A stretch of DNA of 64,000 nt from Anaerolineae bacterium (GCA_030425205.1 JAUIAP010000002.1:336534-400533); one strand, 5' to 3'. Counted from the first letter of the stretch, positions 35,472 to 45,188 are shown. Numbers and translations are program-made. Notes: a model not told the origin generated them from the sequence alone.

Positions 35472-36194
35472 ATGCTTAATCTTAGCCGACAAAACGAGTT
35501 GCGCGAACAATATCGCCAGTTACAGAGTGGCTGGCGACCTGCGACAGAGGTGTACGCCGACTTGGTGCGCGACCAGTTGCAACCAGATAGCCGTGTATTA
35601 GATATTGGATGTGGGCGTGGGGGATTGGTTGAACAGCTAGCCCATCCGCTTGACCAGATTGTCGGAATCGACCCCGATTGGCAATCGTTGCGCGAGCACC
35701 GGCTCGCATTGCCGCGCGTGGGTGGGTTGGGGGAGCTACCGTTTGCCGATGGTTCGTTTGAGGTGGCGTTTGCCAGTTGGGTGTTGGAGCATTGGGCGGA
35801 ACCAGCACGGGATTTGAGGGAAATCGGCCGAATTCTCGCCCCCGGTGGCACATTCATCTTCATAACTCCCAATCTACGCCATCCCCTGATTCGCCTCAAC
35901 GCAGCCCTCAATGCATTTAGCGATCTCCAAAAACCGCTCGTGTCGCAACTGTACGACCGCGCCGAAGACGACACCTTTCCCGTTTACTATCGTGCCAACG
36001 ACACCTCAACGCTTGCGCAGCTCGCCACAACCTGCAACCTGCGACTAACCACTTGTCTAACCATCGAAGACCCAACCTATCTCGCCTTCACACCCGCTCT
36101 ATTTCGCCTCATGACGCAGCTCGAAAAGCGTCTTCCGTCGGCAATGCGCCTACATCTCGTTGGCGTAATGCAGAAGAATAAAATGGTACAATAA
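35472..36194 (+). CDS. Class I SAM-dependent methyltransferase
   Basis: 240 residues. Motif I is VLDIGCGRGG (about residues 38-47), motif II is IVGIDPDW, motif III is LPFADGSFEVAFASWVLEHW, and ILAPGGTFIFITPN is the post-motif strand: the methyltransferase_11 arrangement. It is a small-molecule or lipid methyltransferase; the acceptor is unknown. No partner biosynthetic gene is adjacent. It is transcribed away from tRNA-Glu. No clear ribosome-binding site is seen, though GGAGG lies 8 bases upstream of the ATG as TTGGAGGATGC, which may serve. Confidence 0.9.
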   Translation: MLNLSRQNELREQYRQLQSGWRPATEVYADLVRDQLQPDSRVLDIGCGRGGLVEQLAHPLDQIVGIDPDWQSLREHRLALPRVGGLGELPFADGSFEVAFASWVLEHWAEPARDLREIGRILAPGGTFIFITPNLRHPLIRLNAALNAFSDLQKPLVSQLYDRAEDDTFPVYYRANDTSTLAQLATTCNLRLTTCLTIEDPTYLAFTPALFRLMTQLEKRLPSAMRLHLVGVMQKNKMVQ

Positions 36195-36231
36195 GCCTAA
36201 TGTGACACACGCTATTTTTGCGTCCCGTTCA

Positions 36232-36260
36232 TTGACATCGTAAGGTGGCAAATCTACACT
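36232..36260 (+). promoter_or_regulatory. Promoter of the FHA-domain gene
   Basis: TTGACA (36232-36237), 17-base spacer, TACACT (36255-36260). The -35 is perfect and the leader to the ATG at 36305 is about 37 bases. Confidence 0.75.
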
Positions 36261-36304
36261 ACGGAGCATCACAGCAGAAGTTATCGATGATTTAAGGAAT
36301 TTGC

Positions 36305-36976
36305 ATGGAATCCTCAGCTAGACTGTTGGTGCGTGTAGGCGCACAACCCGAAGAAGAATACATTTTAGAGCGTGAAGTGACCATTCTCGGTCGTGAGGCG
36401 ATCAACGATTTGGTTATTGATGATGTCGAGGTGTCCCGTCGCCACACGCGCATATTACGCGAGGCGGAAGGGTTCTATGTTGAAGATCTAGGCAGCACCA
36501 ACGGCACCTTTGTTAACGGTCAGCGTGTCACCTCACCGCTGCTGCTTTATCATGGGGACACCATCGAGATGGGCAAATCATCACGGCTCGTCTTTTTGGG
36601 TGCAAACCCATCGGAAGAGTTGACGCGCCCGATGACGGTCAGCGCACCACCTCCGCCAGCACAAAAAACACGTGCGGCCGACTATGAACCGATCTATGAA
36701 GAGGCGTTTACGGAGTTGGACGAATCGGCCGAATATTATCAACCCCCATCGAGCCAAGCCCGCGATCTCGATGATGATGAAGAGGGGGGTCTGCAACGCT
36801 ATCTGATCAGCTGCGGATGCCTGATTTTGCTCTTTCTCTTCCTGCTCGGCGCGTCCCTCTTTATTCTCGACCGCTTTGCACCAGACCTGCTCTACTGTGG
36901 GCCACTGCAAGGGTTCTGGGAAGCGATTTTGAACCCGCTTCTAAGCGCGACAGACCGCACCTTTGCCTGTCCATAG
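36305..36976 (+). CDS. FHA-domain membrane protein
   Basis: 223 residues. The N-terminal forkhead-associated domain (about 8-100) has its phosphothreonine-binding loops visible: ILGREAINDLVI, VSRRHTRIL and DLGSTNGTFVNGQRV. Then come an acidic, low-complexity linker (YEEAFTELDESAEYYQPPSS) and one C-terminal membrane segment (ISCGCLILLFLFLLGASLFI). The FHA domain should face the cytoplasm and read phosphorylated Ser/Thr-kinase targets. No kinase or phosphatase gene is adjacent. Confidence 0.9.
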   Translation: MESSARLLVRVGAQPEEEYILEREVTILGREAINDLVIDDVEVSRRHTRILREAEGFYVEDLGSTNGTFVNGQRVTSPLLLYHGDTIEMGKSSRLVFLGANPSEELTRPMTVSAPPPPAQKTRAADYEPIYEEAFTELDESAEYYQPPSSQARDLDDDEEGGLQRYLISCGCLILLFLFLLGASLFILDRFAPDLLYCGPLQGFWEAILNPLLSATDRTFACP

Positions 36977-37085
36977 CTTGCGGCACAGACGTAAGTGATA
37001 TGCGAAGACAGTAACGTTTCGATCTGTCTTCGCTTATGACAACTTTTTAAGCGACAGACAGAATTCATGGTGCTAAACTTCCCGC

Positions 37086-38291
37086 ATGAAGCCAAAGTTA
37101 CGCCCTGTTTCATTTCAAGCGGTTCACTGGCAAAATCGGCCGATGTGGATCATCGACGACCCCCTACAACTTAGCCAACAACAGATGATATTGCCCTATG
37201 CGCTGGCCAAGATGGTGAGCGAGATGGATGGCACAAAAACGCTCGATGAGCTGCATCGGTTATTATCGGCCGAAGCAGACTCGCCGACACCGTTCACCAC
37301 AGTCACCGACGCACTTGCCCAACTCGACGAAAACTTTCTACTCGAAAATGAATTCTCGCGGGCAAAGGTGGCTGGGATAAAACGTGCATGGCGCGAACAG
37401 GAATTTCGTCCCCCCATTTTTGCGGGACACAGCTATCCCGAAGACCCCGCCAAGCTCGACCGCTTTCTAGCGGCCTATAGCGATGATGATGCGGAATTAG
37501 CCAACTGGCCCGAGTGGCATGGACGCGCAATTGTCGCGCCGCACATCGACTATCAGCGTGGTGGACACATCTATGCTAAAACATGGCAACGGGCGCAGAA
37601 GGGGCTAGAATCGGCCGATCTTATCCTCATCTGGGGAACCGACCATAAAGGGGGCAATGGCAGCTTGACGCTCTCCTCAATCCCCTATGCCACGCCCTAT
37701 GGTATTCTCCCCACCGACAGCCACATCGTGCAAGAACTCGCTGCCGCCATCGGCACCGATGCTGCCTATGAGCTTGAACTGAATCATCGCAGCGAACACT
37801 CTATCGAACTCGCCGCCACATGGCTGCACTATCTGCGTCGTGAGAGTTGCCCTGTCATCCCGATTTTGGTTGGCTCATTTCACCAATTTACGCCGAATGG
37901 TGACCCACTTTCCGATCCCAAAATCGCCGCATTTATGCAGCGTCTCAAAGAGCTAACCGCTGGCAAGAATGTCTTTTCGATTGCCTCTGTCGATCTAGCG
38001 CACGTCGGCCCCGCATTTGATAGCCCGTATGATATGGATGATCGCCGCAAGCAGTATCTGCGCGAAACGGACGCACAACTGCTACAAGCGATAGAGCAGG
38101 GTGACAAAGATCGATGGTTCAACCTGCTCGCCCACAATCGCAATGCAAACAACGTTTGTGGCTTCGCGCCGACCTATTTGATGCTGGACTATTTGGGGGA
38201 AACGAGTGGCGTGCAGGTCGGATATGATCAATGTTCGGCCGATCCCACCGACACCTCCATCGTCTCAATTGGTGGCGTACTGCTTCAATAA
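37086..38291 (+). CDS. Memo-family protein (AmmeMemoRadiSam B-like) with N-terminal extra domain
   Basis: 401 residues. The C-terminal part from about residue 150 is Memo-like: GRAIVAPHIDYQRGGHIYAK, ILIWGTDHKGG, ELNHRSEHSIELAATWLHYL and FSIASVDLAHVGP, with the His and Asp/Glu residues that line the metal pocket of this dioxygenase-related fold. The first 110 residues form an extra small domain (MKPKLRPVSF...WIIDDPLQLSQQQMIL...DALAQLDENFLLENEF) that looks like a PqqD-type winged helix. The AMMECR1 and radical-SAM partners often found with Memo are not adjacent. The reaction is unknown. Confidence 0.85.
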   Translation: MKPKLRPVSFQAVHWQNRPMWIIDDPLQLSQQQMILPYALAKMVSEMDGTKTLDELHRLLSAEADSPTPFTTVTDALAQLDENFLLENEFSRAKVAGIKRAWREQEFRPPIFAGHSYPEDPAKLDRFLAAYSDDDAELANWPEWHGRAIVAPHIDYQRGGHIYAKTWQRAQKGLESADLILIWGTDHKGGNGSLTLSSIPYATPYGILPTDSHIVQELAAAIGTDAAYELELNHRSEHSIELAATWLHYLRRESCPVIPILVGSFHQFTPNGDPLSDPKIAAFMQRLKELTAGKNVFSIASVDLAHVGPAFDSPYDMDDRRKQYLRETDAQLLQAIEQGDKDRWFNLLAHNRNANNVCGFAPTYLMLDYLGETSGVQVGYDQCSADPTDTSIVSIGGVLLQ

Positions 38292-38395
38292 GTTGTGGCT
38301 CTTCAGGATTTTGCACGGCATGAAAATGGTATGTGTCCAGCCGTCATCATGCATGACATATCGCAGACCCGCCGACGCCTCAAGAGCCTAAACAG

Positions 38396-39691
38396 TTAAG
38401 CGACGATCGTCCGTTCAACAAATAGGCCATGCTCAAATAGGGCGGCATCTAAACCAAATCGCCCGGCAAGTTGCAGACCCATGGGCAGCCGTCTTTCACC
38501 ACTAACGCCCGCTGGAATCGAAAGCGTCGGCATTCCCGCATGTGTCCATGGCAGATTCATGATGGGTGACCCCGTACTGTCGATTCCCTCTGGCGCAGGC
38601 CCCGTTGCGGGCGGCGAGAGCCACAAGTCAATCCCATGTTCATCCATTGCATTCTCAAGCCGTTCGCGCAATTCAAGGCGACTGGCACGCGCCGCCTGAT
38701 ACGTTTCTGCATCGATCAAACGGGCCTCACCGACGAGGTTAAACGTCTGCAAATGGTAGAGATGGCTGTGCTTTTTGAATTTCGCATGATAGTTAGCCGC
38801 ATCGACCGAAACAAGCGCGTAGTGATGATGATAAATGCGCTCAAAATCTGCCAGCATCTCAATCTCTTTGACCATATATCCAGCATCCCGTAAACGTTCA
38901 ACCCACTCCCAAAAATGCGCCAATCCCTCAGGCGTGGCGGATTCCAAGTATTTACCAACAGGTATCCCTAACACGGGTTGCCTCATCTCCCATTCACCAT
39001 CTCCCATACGCCATTCATCAGCCAATCGCTCCCAAACAAAGGCTGCATCCGCCACTGTGCGCGTGAAATAGCCGACATGATCGACGCTTTCAGACAGCGG
39101 GATCACGCCCTCCCGCGAAAAGAGGTCATAGCTAGGTTTGTAACCAACGACACCGCAAAATGCGGCAGGCCGATTGATCGATCCAATCGTCTGGGTGCCG
39201 AGTGTCAGTGGGGTCAGGCCAGCAGCGACGGCCGCGGCCGAGCCACTCGATGAACCGCCCGGCGTGTGGGCGGGATTATGCGGATTGCGTGTTGGGCCGG
39301 GTCCAAACCATGCGAACTCTGTTGTGACCGTCTTGCCCAAGATCAACGCACCTAGCTCTTTCAACCTTGTAACGACAATGGATTCATCTCCTGCCAAAAC
39401 GTCTGGCGTAAGACGCGAGCCTGCCCGTGTTGGCAAACCGTCCACGTGAAAGATGTCCTTTACGCCAATGGGCAATCCAAATAGAGGAGGACGTTTGGCA
39501 GGATCGGGAAAGCGCGTCAGCAGTGCATCCGCATCCTTTGCCAGCCGTTCCCAGCGGCGCGTTTCAGGTAGAAATGCGAAGGTGTTCGCTTCCCGATTGT
39601 CAAACTGTCGTTCGAGCGCGGCGAGATAGTCGTGTAGTGAGCGTGTTCCAGTGCGTAGAGATTGGGTTAATTCTTGTATCGTTGTGTTCAT
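38396..39691 (-). CDS. Amidase signature family enzyme
   Basis: 431 residues. The catalytic Ser-cisSer-Lys triad region is clear: LPIGVKDIFHVDG (Lys) and HTPGGSSSGSAAAVAAGLTP (Ser pair), followed by TIGSINRPAAFCGVVGYKPS (nucleophile Ser). The C-terminus has MNLPWTHAGMPTLSIPAG. It is related to GatA, but no gatB/gatC is adjacent and it is shorter than GatA, so a catabolic amidase or ester-like hydrolase is likelier. It is convergent with the Memo-family gene. Confidence 0.92.
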   Translation of the reverse strand: MNTTIQELTQSLRTGTRSLHDYLAALERQFDNREANTFAFLPETRRWERLAKDADALLTRFPDPAKRPPLFGLPIGVKDIFHVDGLPTRAGSRLTPDVLAGDESIVVTRLKELGALILGKTVTTEFAWFGPGPTRNPHNPAHTPGGSSSGSAAAVAAGLTPLTLGTQTIGSINRPAAFCGVVGYKPSYDLFSREGVIPLSESVDHVGYFTRTVADAAFVWERLADEWRMGDGEWEMRQPVLGIPVGKYLESATPEGLAHFWEWVERLRDAGYMVKEIEMLADFERIYHHHYALVSVDAANYHAKFKKHSHLYHLQTFNLVGEARLIDAETYQAARASRLELRERLENAMDEHGIDLWLSPPATGPAPEGIDSTGSPIMNLPWTHAGMPTLSIPAGVSGERRLPMGLQLAGRFGLDAALFEHGLFVERTIVA

Positions 39692-39914
39692 GTTTCACAT
39701 TCCTCAAGGGTAATAATAAGGTGCCAAGCCACAGCGCGACCGCACATTTGAGTAGTTCGCTGAGAAAGAGCATGGGGTTATTTTGGGGCATTTCGGCCGA
39801 AAATCCCACAATGTCGCACCTTTGTCGCCTATTTTGGAAATTGAGAGTAATGAAAAAGCATACGTTCACGAAACGGCTGTGATACACTATATTCATAAAT
39901 CTGGATATCCCATC

Positions 39915-40676
39915 ATGTTTTCTATTTTCAAGAACCGCACCAACAAGGCAGCCATCCGTCATGCTCGTGACCTCATCCACAACGCGCAACACGTCGTCGC
40001 GTTAACGGGCGCAGGTCTCAGTACGCGCAGCGGCATCCCCGATTTTCGCAGCCCGCAATCGGGTATTTGGCAAAATGTCGATCCGATGCAAGTTGCCAGC
40101 ATTCAAGGGTTTCTCAGCAATCCCGAACGTTTTTACGATTGGCTCAAACCACTGGCCCGCATCACGCGCAACGCCATTCCAAACCCAGCGCATAAAGCGC
40201 TCGCCCAACTTGAAAAGAATGGCAATCTCGCCGCACTGATCACACAAAATATCGACGGCCTCCATTCAACCGCAGGCTCAAAAACGGTCTATCAGCTGCA
40301 TGGAAACATGCAGGAGATGAACTGTTTGGCCTGTGGTCGTTGCTATCGCGGGGCGGCATTTATTGAAGATTTTTTGACTTTTGGCACACTCCCCGCCTGT
40401 GATTGCGGGCGCATTCTCAAGCCGAGTGTGACACTCTTTGGCGAAATGCTGCCCCGCCACGCACTCATCGAGGCACAACATCACGCGCAAAAGTGTGACG
40501 TGATGATTGTGGCGGGATCGAGCTTGCAAGTCTCTCCCGCCGCTGACCTGCCCGAATACGCGCTCCAAACGGGGGCAAAAATCATCCACGTGAACTTAGA
40601 GGAGAGTTGGGTGGATGATTCGGCCGAAATTTCCCTGCACGCCGATGTCACAAAAATTTTGCCGCAACTCGTATAA
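39915..40676 (+). CDS. Sir2-family NAD-dependent protein deacylase
   Basis: 253 residues from the ATG at 39915; the ORF is open further upstream to 39783, but that extension has no sirtuin-like sequence and overlaps a TCGGCCGA copy. Motifs: ALTGAGLSTRSGIPDFRS (NAD binding), TQNIDGLH, the catalytic His in QLHGNM, four zinc ligands (CLAC and CDCG) and VAGSSLQVSPAADLP. It removes acyl groups from lysines and consumes NAD. It is probably monocistronic; the TrxB gene follows after 167 bases without a recognisable terminator. Confidence 0.94.
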   Translation: MFSIFKNRTNKAAIRHARDLIHNAQHVVALTGAGLSTRSGIPDFRSPQSGIWQNVDPMQVASIQGFLSNPERFYDWLKPLARITRNAIPNPAHKALAQLEKNGNLAALITQNIDGLHSTAGSKTVYQLHGNMQEMNCLACGRCYRGAAFIEDFLTFGTLPACDCGRILKPSVTLFGEMLPRHALIEAQHHAQKCDVMIVAGSSLQVSPAADLPEYALQTGAKIIHVNLEESWVDDSAEISLHADVTKILPQLV

Positions 40677-40843
40677 TCGGTAAGAATAGACCGCTCATTG
40701 ACGTCTATACTCACGTAGATTCCAAACAAAATCACTAATTTGCAAGTCAATTCTGTCACGCCTGCGGAGGCGGGTCGCCATTCTTTTTGCAAGATTGGTT
40801 ACCTGACCGCGTAGGGACGACAGACTAATTCGGGAAATAGATT

Positions 40844-41782
40844 ATGAAAAAAGAAAGAGTTATCATCATCGGTTCAGGCCCCGCAGGTTTGACTGCTGCC
40901 CTTTACGTCGCCCGCGCACAACTCGATCCGCTGGTCATCGTCGGCAAGCAACTCGGCGGACAGGTTGCCATCACCCATGAAGTTGAAAACTATCCGGGCT
41001 TTGTTGATGGGATCGGCGGGCCTGAGTTGATCGACGTGATGCAAAAACAGGCCGAACGCTTTGGTGCACGCTATGACTATAGCGAGGTCGTTTCTGTCGA
41101 TTTTAAGAATGGCCCTCCATTCATCGTCCGCACACACAGTGATGAGTATGAAGCCGAAAGTGTCGTCATTACGGCCGGCGCATCCCCTCGCACGCTTGAC
41201 ATTCCGGGCGAGAAAGAGTTTGTCGGGCGCGGTGTGAGCTACTGTGGGACATGTGATGGCTTTTTCTTTCGCGGCAAAGATGTTGTCGTCGTTGGGGGTG
41301 GGGATAGTGCCTTAGAGGAGGGCGTTTTCCTGACACGTTTTGCCAACAAAGTCGAAGTGATCCATCGTCGAGACACGCTCCGTGCAGGGCCTGCGCTGCA
41401 AAATCGCGCCTTTGCCAATGACAAAGTCTCGTTTGAATGGAATACGGTCGTCAAAGAGATTCGCGGCAACGGCAAAGTAGACGAAATTTTGCTCGAAAAT
41501 CGGGAGACGGGCGAGACGCGCACCCACGCGACAGACGGTGTGTTCATCTTCATCGGACACTATCCCAACAGCAACTTCCTCGCTGGCGAAGTCGAAATGG
41601 ATGAAGAAGGGTATGTCATTACCGATGAACAAATGCGCACGAGCGTTCCCGGCATCTTCGCCGCTGGCGAAATCCAAGACCCGATCTATCGTCAGGTGGC
41701 GACAAGTGTTGGTCAGGGATGTGCGGCTGGAATGCAGGTTGAGAAATATCTGACGGGGCGCGAGGATATTGGTTGGACGTAA
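40844..41782 (+). CDS. trxB: Thioredoxin reductase
   Basis: 312 residues, the usual length for low-molecular-weight TrxB. The FAD-binding GSGPAGLTAALYVARA at the N-terminus, the redox-active disulphide CGTCDG (CxxC), the NADPH site VVVGGGDSALEEG and the C-terminal FAD motif GIFAAGEIQD are all present. It reduces thioredoxin with NADPH. No thioredoxin gene is adjacent. The spacer upstream (40677-40843) has a small GC hairpin but no strong promoter. Confidence 0.94.
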   Translation: MKKERVIIIGSGPAGLTAALYVARAQLDPLVIVGKQLGGQVAITHEVENYPGFVDGIGGPELIDVMQKQAERFGARYDYSEVVSVDFKNGPPFIVRTHSDEYEAESVVITAGASPRTLDIPGEKEFVGRGVSYCGTCDGFFFRGKDVVVVGGGDSALEEGVFLTRFANKVEVIHRRDTLRAGPALQNRAFANDKVSFEWNTVVKEIRGNGKVDEILLENRETGETRTHATDGVFIFIGHYPNSNFLAGEVEMDEEGYVITDEQMRTSVPGIFAAGEIQDPIYRQVATSVGQGCAAGMQVEKYLTGREDIGWT

Positions 41783-41836
41783 TGCTGACCGACTGTCAAG
41801 CTAATTGAATATTGCGTATGATGCAAGCGTCGGGAT

Positions 41837-42424
41837 TTATCCCGACGTTTTTGCGCCACCACCACGTCCGTTGTAAACGACCGCACCACTCGCCGCAAAT
41901 GCGTGAAAGACGGCCACCGCCTCATCGTAAAGCACATTGTCCGTCACGCGAATCCCGCGCTTCTCAAGTTCCCCTTGCCAATCATGCGGCATTGGTCCCT
42001 CGTCGAATCCCGTAATGCGCTCAACCGAATCATCACTCCCCGCAATCACAAGCGAGGTGGCGCCAGACCAAATCACGGCTCCCATACACATTGTGCAGGG
42101 TCGCCAGTTGACGACGATTTGATGGGCTGGCATCCCCGTGCCACCTAAATCATGGGTGCCAAGCCGCTTTTGTGCGAATGAAAGCGTCGTCACTTCTGCA
42201 TGAGCCGACGAGCAGTGGCAAGGCATCACGCGGTTCACGCCCGCCGCCACGAGTTTGCCCGTTGCTTCCTCAAACACGGCAGCGGCAAAGGGGCCACCCG
42301 TTGCGTTTTCAAAGTTTCGACGCGACAGCGCGATCACAAAACGCATGCGATCTTCGATCGATTCGATATGTGTCGGGAGCGTTTCGGCCGATAACCAATC
42401 TGGTAATGAAATTTCAACAACCAT
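41837..42424 (-). CDS. Nucleoside/nucleobase deaminase (cytidine deaminase fold)
   Basis: 195 residues. The zinc site is visible as HAEV (His ligand and catalytic Glu) and PCTMCMG (two Cys ligands). The segment around it, MPCHCSSAHAEVTTLSFAQK and WRPCTMCMGAVIWSGATSLV, resembles the guanine deaminase/tRNA-adenosine deaminase branch. An N-terminal extension of about 40 residues is unusual for the smallest members. The substrate cannot be told from sequence; guanine or a related base is likely. It converges with trxB. Confidence 0.88.
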   Translation of the reverse strand: MVVEISLPDWLSAETLPTHIESIEDRMRFVIALSRRNFENATGGPFAAAVFEEATGKLVAAGVNRVMPCHCSSAHAEVTTLSFAQKRLGTHDLGGTGMPAHQIVVNWRPCTMCMGAVIWSGATSLVIAGSDDSVERITGFDEGPMPHDWQGELEKRGIRVTDNVLYDEAVAVFHAFAASGAVVYNGRGGGAKTSG

Positions 42425-42609
42425 ACTTTTTCACCTTTTGATGCCGCAAATTTGCATCAACTGTTTTCACCAATAACGACGTGCGATCATTGTAACGGTA
42501 AATAGGAACAGTTCAAGGGTGAATGCACGCACCGTATATCCGAAGGAGCCATCTCATTGTAGAATTTTGGCTAGCACGATGAACGCCACAAAAATGGTAC
42601 AATCGCGCC

Positions 42610-43104
42610 ATGAATGCAGGAGGTGCATGGTATCACATCTATTTGCCGCCCACGCAGCGTGTCATCTTTCCCAACGCGGCCGCCTACCGCGCCTTCCTTG
42701 CCCACTACGCCCAAATTGATCTCAAGACGCTGGCCTACTGTTTACTGCCCGATCACTTTCATTTTTTGGTTTGGATCGAACGCTGGTTTTCGGCCGAAAT
42801 TCACCTGCGCCCCCTCTTTGCCACGCTCCCCATTGTCCGCCCGATCCAGCGGGTGAAACTCTTCGACAGCGATTCGCTGGTTCCGCTCATCCGCTACATT
42901 CATGCCAATCCCAGCATGCACGCGCACACGGCCAACTTTCGCACGTGGCAATGGTCCTCCTACCGCGCCATGCTCGCAGATCGGCCGACCCAACTGGCCG
43001 TCGGTGACGTATTAAGGCAGTTTTATGGCGTTGAATGGTTTGAAGAGCTGCACTGGCTGCCGCTCGATGAATCGCAGATCGGATATCTGATTTTAGAGGA
43101 TTGA
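42610..43104 (+). CDS. REP-associated tyrosine transposase (RAYT, Y1/IS200-like)
   Basis: 164 residues. Diagnostic segments: WYHIYLPPTQRVIFPN near the start, LAYCLLPDHFHFLVW (the HUH metal motif as HFH) and TWQWSSYRAML (catalytic Tyr). RAYTs are single-copy domesticated relatives of IS200/IS605 transposases that process palindromic REP sequences. No flanking IS ends are seen, in line with a RAYT. Candidate substrates in this window are the GC-rich hairpins at 52251 and 59970, or the heptad hairpins. The copy of TCGGCCGAA inside it shows that it is adapted to this genome. Confidence 0.87.
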   Translation: MNAGGAWYHIYLPPTQRVIFPNAAAYRAFLAHYAQIDLKTLAYCLLPDHFHFLVWIERWFSAEIHLRPLFATLPIVRPIQRVKLFDSDSLVPLIRYIHANPSMHAHTANFRTWQWSSYRAMLADRPTQLAVGDVLRQFYGVEWFEELHWLPLDESQIGYLILED

Positions 43105-43146
43105 TGCAGAACGAAGCTCTTGAAAAGAACTTCGTTCGATCATCGT

Positions 43147-43464
43147 CTACTGACGCAATTCTGTCGCTGCGTAATCGTCATACGCGATGTAGCGTGGCAT
43201 GTTGGAAAAGCCCTCGTTGAGGATTTGCTGGTAAGTTAGCGAGAGCGTTACTTGCCCGGATTTTGCAGCCCCGTCTTGCGTTTCGGCCGAAATAAACTGC
43301 AATGGAATAAAAAATGCATCTCCCATTGCAAAGTCGAACACCTTCAAATGCTCACTGTATGGGGAGACCTCGATCTCTGCGTTGGTGCTGCGCAGGATGC
43401 GCTGCGCCAGCCCAACCTGTTCACCATCTTTCGTTATGACCGGAGAATGAAATTGAATATCCAT
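43147..43464 (-). CDS. Small protein, possibly PRC-barrel-like
   Basis: 105 residues, soluble, no Cys. The start (MDIQFHSPVITKDGEQVGLAQRIL) has the look of a PRC-barrel strand pair, where DGE-x-VG is common. No other family trait is clear. Its start lies 2 bases from the stop of the DEAD-box helicase gene, so it is the distal gene of that unit. A role in RNA metabolism would be guilt by association only. Confidence 0.7.
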   Translation of the reverse strand: MDIQFHSPVITKDGEQVGLAQRILRSTNAEIEVSPYSEHLKVFDFAMGDAFFIPLQFISAETQDGAAKSGQVTLSLTYQQILNEGFSNMPRYIAYDDYAATELRQ

Positions 43465-43466
43465 AG

Positions 43467-45188
43467 TTATCTTCTATTATTGCTCTTGCGCGAACGACGA
43501 CGTGAACTCGGTTTTCTGTCACGCCGCTTGTCCGACCTTTTATTATTGTCCTTTGCCTTCGCCTTTTTCTTGGGCTCTTTGTCGATTTGCCTATGATAGT
43601 TATGCAGCATCATCATGAGGCCATAAAAGCCATCGCCCCGTCGCGCCAATAGCTCAACCAACGGCTCAAAGCGCACCAGTCGCTCCAACCGCAACTTGTC
43701 ACGCTCTTGCATATCATTCAGCAACGACTCCGCGATCTTCTGCATGACCTTGTCGTCGATATCTTCTAGCTTTGTCTTGACGGGAACATCAGGGGCATCT
43801 TCGGCCGATCTGATCGAAAAGATATGCTCATGGTAATAGTCATCGAGCAGCATCGCCAGCGCGCGAATTCCATCCGCATTGGTCGTCAGCAATTCGGCCA
43901 TCGGCTCATATTGTTCAAGCTTCGTGCGCTCTTTATCTGTCAATTTCCGCAAGCGCGATTCCAGCCGCGTGCGCGTGCGCTGTGCCACCACTTCTGCCAC
44001 GTCGCTATCCGTTGGTGACTCTGGTTCAAGCAGATCAATATCATACATTTTCACAATTTTACCTAATCGAATCTGGTCGAGCGTTTCAACCAGCATAATC
44101 GCAGTGCCTGCCGCTCCAGCGCGTCCCGTGCGCCCTGCACGATGGATATATGGCTCTGGATTGTCTGGTACTTCATATTGAAAAACATGCGATAGTTCAG
44201 GAATATCGATTCCGCGTGCCGCCACATCGGTTGCCACTAAGAAGCGCAGTTTGCCGTCTCGAATGCGCTGCAAGACCTGCTCCCGCGCGGCTTGCGATAG
44301 GTCCCCGCTCAGCTGATCGGCGTTATAGCCAAACCGGCGCAACACGGTATCTACATAGTTGACCTTATATTTTGTGTTGCAAAAGATGATCGCCGAATCG
44401 GGATTTTCGATTTCCAACAGGCGCACCAGCGTGCGGTCTTTGTCCAATCCAACGATTGTGTAGACGACATGCTCAACATTGGTGACATGCACATGGTCGC
44501 TGCTCAAACTGAGCGTGACGGCATCTTCCGTGAACTCATGTGCCAAGCGCATGACGTGCGGCGGGAAGGTGGCCGAGAACATGCAGGCGTTGATCTCGCC
44601 ATCTTTCGGGAGAAATCCCTTCACCTGTTTCATGTCGGGATAGAACCCAACCGACAACATGCGATCCGCCTCGTCAAAGACGAGCATTCGCAAGCTATCC
44701 AGATTGAAGTTGCCACGCATCAGATGATCGAGAACGCGGCCCGGTGTGCCGATGACGATGTGCGCGCCCTGATCAAACGCCGCCCGTTGCGGCCCATAGG
44801 CGACGCCGCCATAAACTGCAACGGAGCGGATGCCGCTGCCCTGTCCCAGAATTTCGGCCTGTTCCGCGACCTGTTTGGCAAGCTCACGGGTCGGCACAAG
44901 AATCAATGCTTGGCAGGTCGCCTCATTGGGATCGATGCGGTCGATCATGGGGAGGACAAATGCGCCTGTCTTGCCGCTTCCCGTGCGCGCCTGCACGATC
45001 ACGTCTTGCCGGTTTAATATGTATGGGACCGCACTTGCCTGTACAGGCATGAGCGTTTGCCAGCGCGCGTTGCGCACGGCCGTTTGTAAATTTTGCGGTA
45101 AATCGCCAATTGTCATTGGGGCGAGTTGTGGGGTTGCGGGTTGCGGCGTTGAGCCGTTTTCAGAAGCAGTTTCGGTGTTATTTTCCAC
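43467..45188 (-). CDS. DEAD-box ATP-dependent RNA helicase
   Basis: 573 residues from a GTG start at 45188, chosen because TAGGAAA lies 7 bases upstream; the longer ATG frame from 45332 adds 48 unrelated residues. Helicase motifs in order: Q motif (TLMPVQASAVPYIL), I ARTGSGKTGAF, Ia PTRELA, Ib TPGRVLDHL, II VFDEADRML, III SATFP, IV AIIFCNTKY, V ATDVAARGIDIPELSHV, VI HRAGRTGRAG. The C-terminal tail is highly basic (KKKAKAKDNNKRSDKRRDRK and on), a typical RNA-binding extension. It remodels structured RNA, probably in ribosome assembly or mRNA decay. Confidence 0.95.
   Translation of the reverse strand: MENNTETASENGSTPQPATPQLAPMTIGDLPQNLQTAVRNARWQTLMPVQASAVPYILNRQDVIVQARTGSGKTGAFVLPMIDRIDPNEATCQALILVPTRELAKQVAEQAEILGQGSGIRSVAVYGGVAYGPQRAAFDQGAHIVIGTPGRVLDHLMRGNFNLDSLRMLVFDEADRMLSVGFYPDMKQVKGFLPKDGEINACMFSATFPPHVMRLAHEFTEDAVTLSLSSDHVHVTNVEHVVYTIVGLDKDRTLVRLLEIENPDSAIIFCNTKYKVNYVDTVLRRFGYNADQLSGDLSQAAREQVLQRIRDGKLRFLVATDVAARGIDIPELSHVFQYEVPDNPEPYIHRAGRTGRAGAAGTAIMLVETLDQIRLGKIVKMYDIDLLEPESPTDSDVAEVVAQRTRTRLESRLRKLTDKERTKLEQYEPMAELLTTNADGIRALAMLLDDYYHEHIFSIRSAEDAPDVPVKTKLEDIDDKVMQKIAESLLNDMQERDKLRLERLVRFEPLVELLARRGDGFYGLMMMLHNYHRQIDKEPKKKAKAKDNNKRSDKRRDRKPSSRRRSRKSNNRR

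Noticed and set aside
42500..43140. A complete insertion sequence around the Y1-type transposase
   Set aside because: No IS ends, target duplication or partner gene is visible, and protein motifs fit a RAYT rather than an active IS200.
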